DNA of 64,000 nt, from the NCBI RefSeq assembly GCF_033947565.1, contig NZ_JARPVX010000003.1, positions 1-64,000 on the forward strand, read 5' to 3'. The stretch's first letter is position 1. Each line of letters starts with the position of its first letter. Both the position numbers and the translations under genes were made by a program. This document shows positions 34,999-43,470 of this stretch, in pieces. The DNA is from Lichenihabitans sp033947565. GTDB taxonomy: Bacteria > Pseudomonadota > Alphaproteobacteria > Rhizobiales > Beijerinckiaceae. The notes under the pieces were generated by a model that did no database searches, was not told the origin of the DNA, and was given only the letters and a program-made list of their open reading frames with translations.

Positions 34999-35946
34999 GT
35001 GCCCCCATCCACCGCGCGCCTGATCGAGCTGTATCTCGACGCCATCACGGTTGAGCGCGGCGCGGCCGTCAACACGATCGCGGCCTATCGTCGAGACCTT
35101 TCGGACTACCGGGCCTTTATCGAGGCGCAGGGCTCGACGCCGCTCACGATCGACGGCAAGGCGATCCGGGCCTATCTGGTCGACCTCGAGGCGCGCGGCC
35201 TGAAGGCCAGTTCGGCGGCGCGGCGCTTGTCGGCGGTACGTCAGTTCCACCGCTTTCTGTTCGCCGACGGCCACCGGGCCGACAACCCGACGATCGTGCT
35301 CGAAGGGCCGAAGCGCGGACGACCGTTGCCCAAGGTGCTCGGCGTCGACGAGGTCGACCGCATGTTGGCAACGGCGGCCGCCACCCTGGAGCGCACCGAC
35401 CTGCCGCCGGCGGAGCAGCGTCGCGCCGCCCGGCTGCATTGCCTGCTGGAGGTACTTTACGCGACCGGCCTGCGCGTTTCGGAGCTGATGGCCTTGCCGA
35501 GCGCGTCGGCCCGGCTTGCCGAAGCCGACGACACGGCCCTGCTGACCATCAAGGGCAAGGGCGGACGCGAGCGGCTGGTGCCCTTGTCGGACCCCGCCAT
35601 GCGGGCCATGCGGCGGCAGCGAACCGTCGAGGGCGAAGCCGGACGTGGCCGCTCACCCTGGCTGTTCCCCGCCATCAGCGAAAGCGGCCACATGACCCGA
35701 CAGGCCTTTGCGCGCGACCTGAAGGGTCTGGCCGCCGCGGCCGGCATCCAGCCCGGTCGCGTCAGCCCGCACGTGCTGCGCCACGCGTTCGCGAGCCACC
35801 TGCTGCAGAACGGCGCCGATCTGCGCATCGTGCAGGAGTTGCTCGGCCATGCCGATATCGCTACGACGCAAATCTACACCCACGTGCTCGACGACCGCAT
35901 GAAGGCCATGGTGCGCGACCTACACCCGCTCAACGATGGCCAGTGA
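34999..35946 (+). CDS. xerD: Site-specific tyrosine recombinase XerD
   Basis: XerD acts with XerC at dif to resolve chromosome dimers. The 315-residue product has the N-terminal SAM-like core-binding domain (LIELYLDAITVERGAAVNTIAAY) and the catalytic set: Arg159 in ATGLRVSEL, the lysine in IKGKGGRERLVPL, SPHVLRHAFASHLL, LLGHADIATTQ and Tyr293 in TQIYTHV. It is the housekeeping recombinase, not a phage integrase: length, motif order and lack of mobile neighbours all agree. The start is GTG at 34999. Confidence 0.95.
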   Translation: MPPSTARLIELYLDAITVERGAAVNTIAAYRRDLSDYRAFIEAQGSTPLTIDGKAIRAYLVDLEARGLKASSAARRLSAVRQFHRFLFADGHRADNPTIVLEGPKRGRPLPKVLGVDEVDRMLATAAATLERTDLPPAEQRRAARLHCLLEVLYATGLRVSELMALPSASARLAEADDTALLTIKGKGGRERLVPLSDPAMRAMRRQRTVEGEAGRGRSPWLFPAISESGHMTRQAFARDLKGLAAAAGIQPGRVSPHVLRHAFASHLLQNGADLRIVQELLGHADIATTQIYTHVLDDRMKAMVRDLHPLNDGQ

Positions 35947-36014
35947 TCCAGCCGCCAGGATGGACAAGCCCGGCGGCGATCTGCGATAGCGGCTGCGGAA
36001 CGACCGAGGGCTTC

Positions 36015-37307
36015 ATGGACCGGCTCAAGCTTGTCAGCGACGACGGCACCGACATCGACGCGGTGATGCACGCCCTGGGGGTCGCGGCGCGCGCCGCCCA
36101 ACAAGCGGTCGCCACGATGCCGGGCGCCGCCCGCCAAGCCGCCTTGGAGGCTGCCGGGCGGTTGCTGCGGCAGGATACGGCCACGATCCTGGCCGCCAAT
36201 GCGCGCGACATGGCCGAGGGCGAGCGCCGCGGTCTGAGCCACGCCGCGCTCGATCGACTTAAGCTGGATGCCGGGCGGATCGAAGCGATGGCCCGGAGCA
36301 TCGCGGAGATCGCCGCCTTGCCGGACCCGGTGGGACGCAGGCTGGCGCGAATCGAGCGCCCGAACGGCCTCGTGATCGACCGCGTGGCGACGCCGCTCGG
36401 CGTGATCGGCATCATCTACGAAAGCCGCCCCAACGTCACGGCCGATGCCGGCGCCCTTTGCCTCAAGGCCGGCAATGCCTGCATCCTGCGCGGCGGATCG
36501 GAAAGCTTTCATTCGAGCGCGGCTATCCACGCCTGCCTAGTGCGCGGGCTCGACGAGGCCGGGTTGCCGGCGGCTGCCATCAGCCTCGTGCCGACGCGCG
36601 ACCGCGCCGCCGTGGGCGCCATGCTGGCCGGGCTCGGCGGCAACCTGGACGTGCTGGTGCCGCGCGGCGGCAAGGCCCTGGTGGCCCGGGTCAAGGCCGA
36701 AGCGCGCGTTCCGGTCTTCGCCCACCTCGAAGGGCTCGTTCACATCTTTGTCGATCGCGCGGCCGATCTCGACAAGGCGCGCGCCATCGTCCTCAATTCG
36801 AAGCTGCGCCGTACCGGCGTCTGCGGCGCAGCCGAAACGCTGCTGGTCGATGCGGCCGTGGCCGCCACCCACCTTGGGCCGCTGGTGCAGATGCTGCTCG
36901 ACGCGAACTGCGAAGTGCGGGGCGATGCCGCCACCCAGGCGACCGACGCACGCGTACGACCGGCGTCGGAAGACGACTGGCACACCGAATACCTCGATAG
37001 CATCATCAGTTGCCGAGTGGTCGACGGGCTCGACGCCGCCATCGCCCATATCGGCCGCTATGGATCGCACCACACCGACGGCATCGTGACCGAGAACGCC
37101 GCCGCCGCGGAAGCCTTTTTGGCCCGCGTCGATTCCGCCATCGTGGTGCACAACGCCTCGACCCAGTTCGCCGACGGGGGCGAGTTCGGCTTCGGGGGCG
37201 AGATCGGCATCTCGACCGGGCGCATGCACGCCCGCGGCCCGGTGGGCGTCGAGCAATTGACCTCCTTCAACTATCGCATCCGAGGCACGGGCCAAACCCG
37301 CCCGTGA
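36015..37307 (+). CDS. proA: Gamma-glutamyl phosphate reductase
   Basis: ProA reduces gamma-glutamyl phosphate to glutamate semialdehyde in proline synthesis. The 430-residue product carries VIGIIYESRPNVTADAGALCLKAGN, ILRGGSESFHSSAAI, the catalytic Cys270 in LRRTGVCGAAETLL, and ends with FGFGGEIGISTGRMHARGPVGVEQLTSFNYRIRG. ATG 36015 follows a CGAGGG element. Usually proB precedes proA in alphaproteobacteria; here xerD is upstream and proB is not in the window. It overlaps nadD by GTGA. Confidence 0.97.
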   Translation: MDRLKLVSDDGTDIDAVMHALGVAARAAQQAVATMPGAARQAALEAAGRLLRQDTATILAANARDMAEGERRGLSHAALDRLKLDAGRIEAMARSIAEIAALPDPVGRRLARIERPNGLVIDRVATPLGVIGIIYESRPNVTADAGALCLKAGNACILRGGSESFHSSAAIHACLVRGLDEAGLPAAAISLVPTRDRAAVGAMLAGLGGNLDVLVPRGGKALVARVKAEARVPVFAHLEGLVHIFVDRAADLDKARAIVLNSKLRRTGVCGAAETLLVDAAVAATHLGPLVQMLLDANCEVRGDAATQATDARVRPASEDDWHTEYLDSIISCRVVDGLDAAIAHIGRYGSHHTDGIVTENAAAAEAFLARVDSAIVVHNASTQFADGGEFGFGGEIGISTGRMHARGPVGVEQLTSFNYRIRGTGQTRP

Positions 37308-37972
37308 CGGAGGCCACGACGGAGGCCCGGCCCGGCTGGCCGGACCGCCTGCCGTCCCGCCATGGCCCCGGGCTGCGGATCGGCCTCTTCGGCGGGTCCT
37401 TCAATCCAGCCCATGAAGGACATCGGCTGGCCAGCCTCATCGCCCTGCGCCGCCTGCGCCTCGACCGGGTGTGGTGGCTGGTGTCGCCCGGCAATCCCTT
37501 GAAGGACCCGCATGACCTGCAACGACTCGACGCACGGCTCGACCGGGCCCGGGCGATCGCCCGCCATCCCCAGATCGACGTCACGGCCATCGAGGCAACG
37601 CTCGGGCTACGCTACACGGCCGACATCCTGCGCGTCCTGACGCAGCGCTGCCCCGGCGTGCGCTTCGTCTGGATCATGGGGGCCGACAACCTGCGGAGCT
37701 TCCCGCGCTGGCATCGCTGGACCGACATCCTCCGCACGGTGCCGATCGCCGTGGTGGACCGGCCGGGAGACACGATTCGCGGCCGCCAGGGGCAGGCCTG
37801 GTCGATGCTGCAGCGCTGGCGCATCCCGGAACATGCGGCTCGCAGTCTCGCGGCGCTCGCCCCTCCTGCCATCGTGACGCTGCATGGACCGCGTTCACCG
37901 CAATCCTCGACCGCCCTGCGGCGCGCCGCCCTCAGGCGCGATGGTAGGGGTGGCCCGCCAGGATCGTCGTGA
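37304..37972 (+). CDS. nadD: Nicotinate-nucleotide adenylyltransferase
   Basis: NadD adenylates nicotinate mononucleotide in NAD synthesis. The 222-residue product contains the nucleotidyltransferase motif GLFGGSFNPAHEGHRLAS, WWLVSPGNPLK, FVWIMGADNLRSFPRWHRW and the C-terminal SSTALRR equivalent of ISSTxIR. The GTG start overlaps the proA stop. Its last 41 bases overlap the 3' end of rlmH on the opposite strand, which is unusual because nadD, rsfS and rlmH usually run in the same direction. Confidence 0.96.
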   Translation: MTEATTEARPGWPDRLPSRHGPGLRIGLFGGSFNPAHEGHRLASLIALRRLRLDRVWWLVSPGNPLKDPHDLQRLDARLDRARAIARHPQIDVTAIEATLGLRYTADILRVLTQRCPGVRFVWIMGADNLRSFPRWHRWTDILRTVPIAVVDRPGDTIRGRQGQAWSMLQRWRIPEHAARSLAALAPPAIVTLHGPRSPQSSTALRRAALRRDGRGGPPGSS

Positions 37973-38411
37973 TGCGGTACAGTTGCTCGGCCACCAGCAC
38001 CCGGACGATCTGGTGCGGGAAGGTGACGCCCCCGAAGGCGATCAGGTCATGCCCGGCCATGAAGTCCGGCGCAAAACCATCTGGCCCACCGACCGCGAAG
38101 CAGAACGCGGGGCAGCCCCCATCGCGCGCCGTCCCGACCGCCTTGGCAAGCTCAAGGCTCGTGGCCGCACGGCCTCGTTCGTCGAGCAACAGCACCTTTG
38201 CGCCGGCCGGGATCTTTGTCGCCAGAACCGCAGCCTCGGCGGCCTTGCGCTCCGGCGCGGTGCGGGCGCGGCTTTCCTCGATCTCGATGTCGGACACCGC
38301 CGCAAGCCCGACCCCACGGGCCCCCGCCTGCGCCCGATCGACGTAGCGCTTCAACAGGTCCCGTTCAGGCCCGGCCTTCATGCGGCCGACCGCCAGCAAC
38401 AGCAGCCGCAC
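37932..38411 (-). CDS. rlmH: 23S rRNA (pseudouridine-1915-N3)-methyltransferase
   Basis: RlmH is the SPOUT methyltransferase that modifies pseudouridine 1915 in 23S rRNA. The 159-residue product starts MRLLLLAVGRMKAGPERDLL and has LLDERGRAATSLELA, FAVGGPDGF and the C-terminal trefoil-knot block FGGVTFPHQIVRVLVAEQLYRITTILAGHPYHR, which is diagnostic. It lies 6 bp behind rsfS on the minus strand and overlaps nadD tail to tail by 41 bp. Confidence 0.96.
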   Translation of the reverse strand: MRLLLLAVGRMKAGPERDLLKRYVDRAQAGARGVGLAAVSDIEIEESRARTAPERKAAEAAVLATKIPAGAKVLLLDERGRAATSLELAKAVGTARDGGCPAFCFAVGGPDGFAPDFMAGHDLIAFGGVTFPHQIVRVLVAEQLYRITTILAGHPYHRA

Positions 38412-38417
38412 GTGGCC

Positions 38418-38747
38418 TCAGCCGACGCGACGCTCGTCCGGGCGATCGACGCCCCACATCTTTTCAAGGTTGTAAAACTGCCGCACCTCGGGCCGGAAGA
38501 TGTGGACAATCATGTCGCCCGCATCGATCAACACCCAATCGCACTGCGGCATGCCTTCCGTCCGGGCCTGGGCTCCGGCGGCCTTGCAGGCCTTCAGCAC
38601 ACGGTCCGCGATGGCATTGACATGGGTGTTGGATCGACCGGTCGCGATCACCATCGTGTCGGCGATGGAGGTCTTATCGCCGAGGTCGATGCTCAGAACA
38701 TCCTCGGCCTTGGCATCGTCGAGGCTTTCGCGAATGTTGCGCGACAA
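38418..38747 (-). CDS. rsfS: Ribosomal silencing factor RsfS
   Basis: RsfS binds L14 and blocks subunit joining in starved cells. The core DDAKAEDVLSIDLGDKTSIADTMVIATGRSNTHVNAIADRV ... QCDWVLIDAGDMIVHIFRPEVRQFYNLEKMWG is complete. No ATG or GTG fits the N-terminus; TTG at 38747 is the first usable start and gives 109 residues, but it lacks a ribosome-binding site. The frame stays open upstream for about 38 more codons (to an in-frame TGA), including a CTG at 38816. The true start is therefore uncertain and the protein could be about 20 residues longer. Confidence 0.93.
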   Translation of the reverse strand: MSRNIRESLDDAKAEDVLSIDLGDKTSIADTMVIATGRSNTHVNAIADRVLKACKAAGAQARTEGMPQCDWVLIDAGDMIVHIFRPEVRQFYNLEKMWGVDRPDERRVG

Positions 38748-39089
38748 GGCATCGACGTGCTGGTCGACGGTCGGGGGCGTCGAGGGAGCGGCGGTGTCGT
38801 CAAGGGTCTGGGTCAGCGGAGCGGGCTCTCGGGTCGGGTGGCAATGCCGTCAAAGGTGATGGCTGGTGGTTGCGGAATCAATACTTGGCTTTGCGGCCGC
38901 ACACAAATGCCGGGCGCCTACACAAGGGGATTGCATTGCGCTCGCCGGACGCCGGTGCTGTCCGAACGGAAGCCGTAACCATCCCCTGGACCGCTCCAGA
39001 CAAGCCACCGCCTTGCCCTGCGGTCCCGCTCGACTTCGCCGGGGAGACCCGCCATGCTGCGGCTGCGATGAAACGACGATGGGCGAAAG
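38748..39089. other. Divergent spacer between rsfS and mtgA
   Basis: This 342-bp region separates leftward rsfS-rlmH from rightward mtgA. Its left part may encode an N-terminal extension of RsfS. On the minus strand TTGTGT and TATTGA with a 17-bp spacer (around 38880-38920) is a weak promoter match. I see no protein or RNA gene in it. Confidence 0.4.
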
Positions 39090-39761
39090 GTGATCCGGGG
39101 TTTGCGAGTCTGGACGCGCTGGGCAGCCCGCGGCGTCGTGGTCCTGATCCTGATGGTTGTGGGAGCCGTCCTTTACGACTCGGTCCGGCCGCCAGTGTCC
39201 ACCCTGATGTTCGGCCGCATGCTGACCGGCCAGACCGTCGATCGCCGCCCCGTTGCCTTGTCGGCGATCGCCAACACCCTCGTCGCCGCCGTGGTGATGT
39301 CCGAGGACGGCCAGTTCTGCAAACATCGGGGCGTCGATTGGTCAAGCCTGAACGAGGTCGTCTCGGACCCGGACGGCCCGTCGCGCGGTGCCTCCACCCT
39401 CACCATGCAACTGGCCAAGAACCTGTTTCTCTGGCCCGGGCGTTCCTACCTGCGCAAGGCGCTCGAAATCCCGACCGCGCTGCTGATCGAAGTCATCTGG
39501 AGCAAACGCCGCATCCTGCAGGCCTATCTCAATGTCGCCGAATGGGGTCCTGGCGTCTTCGGGGCAGAGGCGGCGGCGCAGCAGCACTTCCACAAGCCGG
39601 CGAGCCAGCTGAGCCGTCGCGAGGCTGCCTTGTTGGCCACCTCGCTGCCCAATCCGATCTTGCGCGATGCCGCGCGTCCGACACGCCACCAGCGCACGCT
39701 GGCCGCCACCGTGCAGGCCCGCATGGCCTCGGCAGAGCCTTGGCTGACCTGCCTACGCTAA
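39090..39761 (+). CDS. mtgA: Monofunctional biosynthetic peptidoglycan transglycosylase
   Basis: MtgA polymerises lipid II into glycan strands. The 223-residue product has an N-terminal membrane helix (VVVLILMVVGAVLYD), then the GT51 motifs: VMSEDGQFCKHRGVDW with the catalytic Glu, GASTLTMQLAKNLFLWPGRSYLRKALE, and AYLNVAEWGPGVFGAEAAAQ. There is no transpeptidase domain. GTG at 39090 is the first start in frame but has GAAAGG directly against it; TTG at 39102 is better spaced, so the start may be four codons later. Confidence 0.95.
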   Translation: MIRGLRVWTRWAARGVVVLILMVVGAVLYDSVRPPVSTLMFGRMLTGQTVDRRPVALSAIANTLVAAVVMSEDGQFCKHRGVDWSSLNEVVSDPDGPSRGASTLTMQLAKNLFLWPGRSYLRKALEIPTALLIEVIWSKRRILQAYLNVAEWGPGVFGAEAAAQQHFHKPASQLSRREAALLATSLPNPILRDAARPTRHQRTLAATVQARMASAEPWLTCLR

Positions 39762-39886
39762 ACGACCGCCAATCCCTCCATTCATAGGCATAGGCTTTAA
39801 TCCCCGTTGGCCATGTTTGGGGTTCCGCCTTGTGCGGACCGGCGCGGCGCGGTTTCGTGGTGCGATCTATTTTGCGGATGGGCGTC

Positions 39887-41131
39887 ATGGGATCCAACAC
39901 GGGCGTGGTGGTGATCGGGGCCGGGCCTTACGGCCTCTCGGTTGCGGCGCATCTCACCAAGGCCGGGCTGAAGCCTCGGGTGTTTGGGCGTGCCATGGAC
40001 ACGTGGCGCGCGTTCATGCCGAACGGCATGGTGCTGAAGTCGGAAGGCTTCGCCATGAACCTGTCCGATCCGGATCGCGCCTATCCGCTCGAGGCGTTCT
40101 GCGCCGAGCGCGGCATCCCCTACCGTCGCACCGGATGGCCGGTCCCGGTCGAAGTCTTCGCCGCTTACGGCGAGGCATTTCAGAAACGCTTCGTGCCGCA
40201 ACTCGAGGATCAGGACGTCGTGGGGGTGGCCCGCCGGGATGGCGGCTTCCAGATCACGCTGCGGTCGGGCGCCAGTCTTCTGGCCAGCCAGGTCGTGTTG
40301 GCGATGGGCATTCGCGCCTTCGCCCGTCCGGCCCCGGTGCTGGCTGCTCTGCCGGCTGACCGCGTCACACACAGCGCCGACCAGGGCGACACCGAGTGGT
40401 TCCGAGGCCAGCGTGTGGCGGTGCTCGGCGGTGGAGCCTCGGCCATGGATGTCGCTGCGGCGCTGCACCGCCGCGGCGCCGAGGCGGTGGCCATCACGCA
40501 TCGCGCCGCCGTGCGGTTTTATCCACCGAATCCTCTGCGGGATCGCATGCTGTCCCCCCTGACGCCGCTCGGGCCGGGCTGGAAGAAGCAGCTCTGCGTC
40601 AAGTTGCCGGACCTGTTCCACATCCTGCCGCAGCGGCTGCGCCGACACCTCGTATCGACTTATCTGGGGCCTGCCCCGGCCTGGTCGGTGCGCGAGATCG
40701 TCGAGGCCCATACCGACCTCCGCCTTTGCACCGAGGTCATGCGGGCCGGCATGGTGGGCGGCCGCGTGGCGCTGACGCTTAGCGGCCCGGAAGGCGTCGA
40801 GGTCTTGCTGGTCGACCACGTCATCGCCGCGACCGGCTACGAGATCGACATCGACCGCCTTGCGATTCTCGACGCGCCGCTACGTGCCGCATTGCGTCAG
40901 GCCGGCGCCGACCTGGCGCTGAGCTCGAGCTTTGAAACGCGCATACCGGGCTTGTTCATGGTCGGCACGCCGGCCGCCACGAGCTTCGGGCCGCTGCTGC
41001 GTTTCGTCTGTGGCACCGATTTCGCGGCGCGCCGCACGGCCGGCCGCGTGATGCGAAGCCAGGCCTTTCTGGATTGCGAGACGACACGGCGCGAACGGGC
41101 CGGCGCCGTCATGCCGCTATTCAAGGCCTGA
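39887..41131 (+). CDS. FAD/NAD(P)-binding flavoprotein, N-hydroxylating-monooxygenase-like
   Basis: A 414-residue two-dinucleotide-binding flavoprotein. FAD is bound by VVVIGAGPYGLSVAAHL at the N-terminus and NADPH by VAVLGGGASAMDVAAAL in the middle. The ATGYEID motif near residue 320 is typical of ornithine/lysine N-hydroxylases and related class-B monooxygenases, but no long N-hydroxylase signature is certain. ATG 39887 was chosen because GGATGGG precedes it; ATG 39878 is possible. Directly behind it, 4 bp after the stop, is an ATP-grasp ligase gene. This pair suggests an oxidised amino acid or amine that is then joined to a carboxylate, but no product is known to me. Confidence 0.78.
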   Translation: MGSNTGVVVIGAGPYGLSVAAHLTKAGLKPRVFGRAMDTWRAFMPNGMVLKSEGFAMNLSDPDRAYPLEAFCAERGIPYRRTGWPVPVEVFAAYGEAFQKRFVPQLEDQDVVGVARRDGGFQITLRSGASLLASQVVLAMGIRAFARPAPVLAALPADRVTHSADQGDTEWFRGQRVAVLGGGASAMDVAAALHRRGAEAVAITHRAAVRFYPPNPLRDRMLSPLTPLGPGWKKQLCVKLPDLFHILPQRLRRHLVSTYLGPAPAWSVREIVEAHTDLRLCTEVMRAGMVGGRVALTLSGPEGVEVLLVDHVIAATGYEIDIDRLAILDAPLRAALRQAGADLALSSSFETRIPGLFMVGTPAATSFGPLLRFVCGTDFAARRTAGRVMRSQAFLDCETTRRERAGAVMPLFKA

Positions 41132-41135
41132 GGCC

Positions 41136-42356
41136 GTGGCGCAGTCGCTCCGCATCCTTTGCGTGTCATTGACCGACGATGTCGGAACGGATCGCCTCGT
41201 CAGCGACCTGGCTCAGAACGGCGCCGTCTGCGCGGTGCTGGCCCCCCCGGGCGCCATCGCGGCCCAAAACCTTGGCATCGACAGGCATTTCACGATGCCG
41301 CGCCGCGGTGGCGCCCTGGTAGCGCCGTTCCTGCTGCCCAAGCGCCTGTCCGCCGCAGTGGCGTGCTGGCGGCCCGACAGGGTCGTGCCGCTCGACGACC
41401 TTGCCGCCACCCTGCTGCGCAACATGGCCCTCAAGCCGACCTCCCGAGCCGTCGGCGACCTGCTTCGCCGCTCCTTTGGCGATCCTGCGGGTTACGAGGC
41501 TGCCTGCGGTCGCGTCGCCTTGATGCGCGTGGCACAGGATTGCGGCGTGCGCCTGCCGACCTTCTGGGATGATCGCAACGCCGGTGCCGCCGTGTTGCCC
41601 GTCATGGTGAAGCGCGACCAGTCGTCCGGCTCCGGCGGCGTGATCCGGGCCGATACCCGAGGCCAGCTCGCATCGGCCATCCGCACGGCGCAGCTGAAGG
41701 GCATGGCGAAACGCATGGTGGCGCGGCTGGCCGGCCTGGCTCGGCCCCGCACGCCAATGTTGCTGCAGAGCATGGTCGAGGGGCGCCTCGCCATGTACAC
41801 GGCCGTCACCCGCGATGGCGCCGTGATCGACGGCGTCGGCTTCGAAGCCGTGCGACACCACCCGACGAAAGGGTCTAGCACGATCCTGCGTCACCAGCCG
41901 TCTGCCGAAATGGCCGAAGCCGCGCAACGTCTCGTGGCGGCGCTGAAATGTTCCGGCTTCGTCAGCTTCGATTTCATCCTCGACCGCCAGGGCCGCGCTT
42001 TTCTGATCGAGATGAATCCGAGACCGATCGGCAGTGCCCATCTCGGCCGTCGCTTCGGCCACGACCTGACGCACGCCTATCTGACCGGAACACGCCTGAG
42101 CGAGGCGGCAGCCACGTCCGACGACGCAATCGCCTTGTTCCCGAAGGAGCTCGAACGCGACCCGACAGGGGTTGGCCTCGAAGATCCTGGCGTGTTCCAC
42201 GATCTGCCGCGACACGAACCGGCCGTGCTGGCCGCCTATCTCGCATGGTTGCAGGCCGAGCATCCGCAGCAGGCCGGTGCTTTGGCACGCTGCTGCGGCG
42301 TGGCGGCAGCTGAACAGCCGACCGCGACGCCGATCCTCGTGGCGGAACCTTGTTGA
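41136..42356 (+). CDS. ATP-grasp domain ligase
   Basis: A 406-residue ATP-grasp protein of the carboxylate-amine/thiol ligase superfamily. Recognisable parts are PVMVKRDQSSGSGGVIRAD (ATP-binding lysine and glycine loop), MLLQSMVEGRLAMYTAV, FVSFDFILDRQGRAFLIEMNPRPIGSAHLG (metal-binding Glu and Asn), and an N-terminal Rossmann-like region. The last 70 residues are a unique tail. The GTG start is 4 bp behind the flavoprotein stop. The substrate is unknown; the family includes peptide-bond-forming and PylC-like enzymes. Confidence 0.82.
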   Translation: MAQSLRILCVSLTDDVGTDRLVSDLAQNGAVCAVLAPPGAIAAQNLGIDRHFTMPRRGGALVAPFLLPKRLSAAVACWRPDRVVPLDDLAATLLRNMALKPTSRAVGDLLRRSFGDPAGYEAACGRVALMRVAQDCGVRLPTFWDDRNAGAAVLPVMVKRDQSSGSGGVIRADTRGQLASAIRTAQLKGMAKRMVARLAGLARPRTPMLLQSMVEGRLAMYTAVTRDGAVIDGVGFEAVRHHPTKGSSTILRHQPSAEMAEAAQRLVAALKCSGFVSFDFILDRQGRAFLIEMNPRPIGSAHLGRRFGHDLTHAYLTGTRLSEAAATSDDAIALFPKELERDPTGVGLEDPGVFHDLPRHEPAVLAAYLAWLQAEHPQQAGALARCCGVAAAEQPTATPILVAEPC

Positions 42357-42446
42357 CGACCTGAAGCCTGCCGGGCATGCGACTTGCTTGAATCCGCCGC
42401 GAGAACGCGCAACACGCTGCGCGGATCATCGAGCGGAGAAGCATGC

Positions 42447-43448
42447 ATGCTGATGCGGACAAGCTGGCTGGGCGTTGCCGCCATTTTAAGCACGGCCGGG
42501 CCGGCCATGGCGCTCGACAAGGTCAGCTTCGGCACCAACTGGCTGGCCGAAGCCGAGCATGGTGGCTTCTACCAGGCGGTGGTGGACGGCACCTATGCCA
42601 AATACGGCCTCGACGTCACCATCGTGCCGGGGGGTCCGCAGGCCAATAACGGGCTGCTGTTGCCGGCCGGCAAAATCGACTTCTACATGGGCGGCAACAT
42701 GATCTCCGCCTTTGCTGCGGTGGAACAGAACATCCCGACCCTGGTGGTGGCCGCCTTCTTCCAAAAAGACCCGCAATGCGTGCTGTCGCATCCAGGCGTC
42801 GGCCATGACACATTCGCGTCGCTGAAGGGCGCCCCGATCTTTCTCGGCAAGGAGGCCCTTGCCTCCTTCTACGCCTGGATGGTGTCGGCCTACGGGTTCT
42901 CCGAAAACGACGTGAAGCCCTATACATACAACACGGCCCCGTTCATCGCCGACAAAACCGCCGTGCAGCAAGGTTACGCGACCTCCGAGCCCTATGCGGT
43001 GGAGCAGCAGGCCAGCTTCAAGCCGAACGTCTTCTTGCTGGCCGACCAGGGCTTCTCGACCTATGCCACCACCATCGAGGCGCGGCTCGACACCGTGACG
43101 CAGCACCCCGACCTCGTGCAGCGCTTCATCGATGCCTCGGCGGTGGGCTGGTACCACTACCTTTACGGCGACAACCATGCCGCCAATGCGGCCATCAAGA
43201 AGGACAATCCCGACATCACCGATGCCGAGATCGCCTTCGCGATCGAGACGATGAAGCACTACGGCATCGTCGATTCCGGCGACACCAAATCGCTTGGCAT
43301 CGGCGCCATGACGGACGGCCGGCAGAAGGATTTTTACGACGAAATGGCCAAGGCCGGTGCCGTTCCGGCCGGGCTCGACTATAAAAAGGCCTACACGCTG
43401 CAATTCGTGAACAAGAAGGTCGGCCTCGACCTGCTGCCGAAACCCTGA
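42447..43448 (+). CDS. NMT1/THI5-like ABC transporter substrate-binding protein
   Basis: A 333-residue periplasmic binding protein of the NMT1/SsuA type II fold, used for pyrimidines, thiamine precursors, nitrate, taurine and aromatic compounds. A signal peptide of about 22 residues ends AMA. VSFGTNWLAEAEHGGFYQAVVDGTYAKYGLDVTIVPGGPQANNGLLLPAGKIDFYMG is the family opening. GGAGAAG precedes ATG 42447. It starts a six-gene set in which the five later genes overlap or nearly touch. No TPP-riboswitch-like sequence is present in the 90-bp upstream gap, which argues against simple thiamine control. Confidence 0.9.
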   Translation: MLMRTSWLGVAAILSTAGPAMALDKVSFGTNWLAEAEHGGFYQAVVDGTYAKYGLDVTIVPGGPQANNGLLLPAGKIDFYMGGNMISAFAAVEQNIPTLVVAAFFQKDPQCVLSHPGVGHDTFASLKGAPIFLGKEALASFYAWMVSAYGFSENDVKPYTYNTAPFIADKTAVQQGYATSEPYAVEQQASFKPNVFLLADQGFSTYATTIEARLDTVTQHPDLVQRFIDASAVGWYHYLYGDNHAANAAIKKDNPDITDAEIAFAIETMKHYGIVDSGDTKSLGIGAMTDGRQKDFYDEMAKAGAVPAGLDYKKAYTLQFVNKKVGLDLLPKP

Positions 43449-43470
43449 AACCAATGGGGTCGCCAGCACC

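Noticed and set aside
34999..35946. Tyrosine recombinase as evidence of an integrated element
   Set aside because: Sequence, length and operon context are those of housekeeping XerD. No att repeats, tRNA target, phage genes or composition change surround it.
39762..39886. Promoter for the flavoprotein gene at a TTTAAT sequence
   Set aside because: TTTAAT near 39795 is a fair -10 but no -35 hexamer lies 16-18 bp upstream, so I do not report a promoter.
42357..42446. TPP riboswitch upstream of the NMT1-type ABC operon
   Set aside because: The gap is only 90 bp and lacks the CTGAGA and the downstream conserved core of the THI element.
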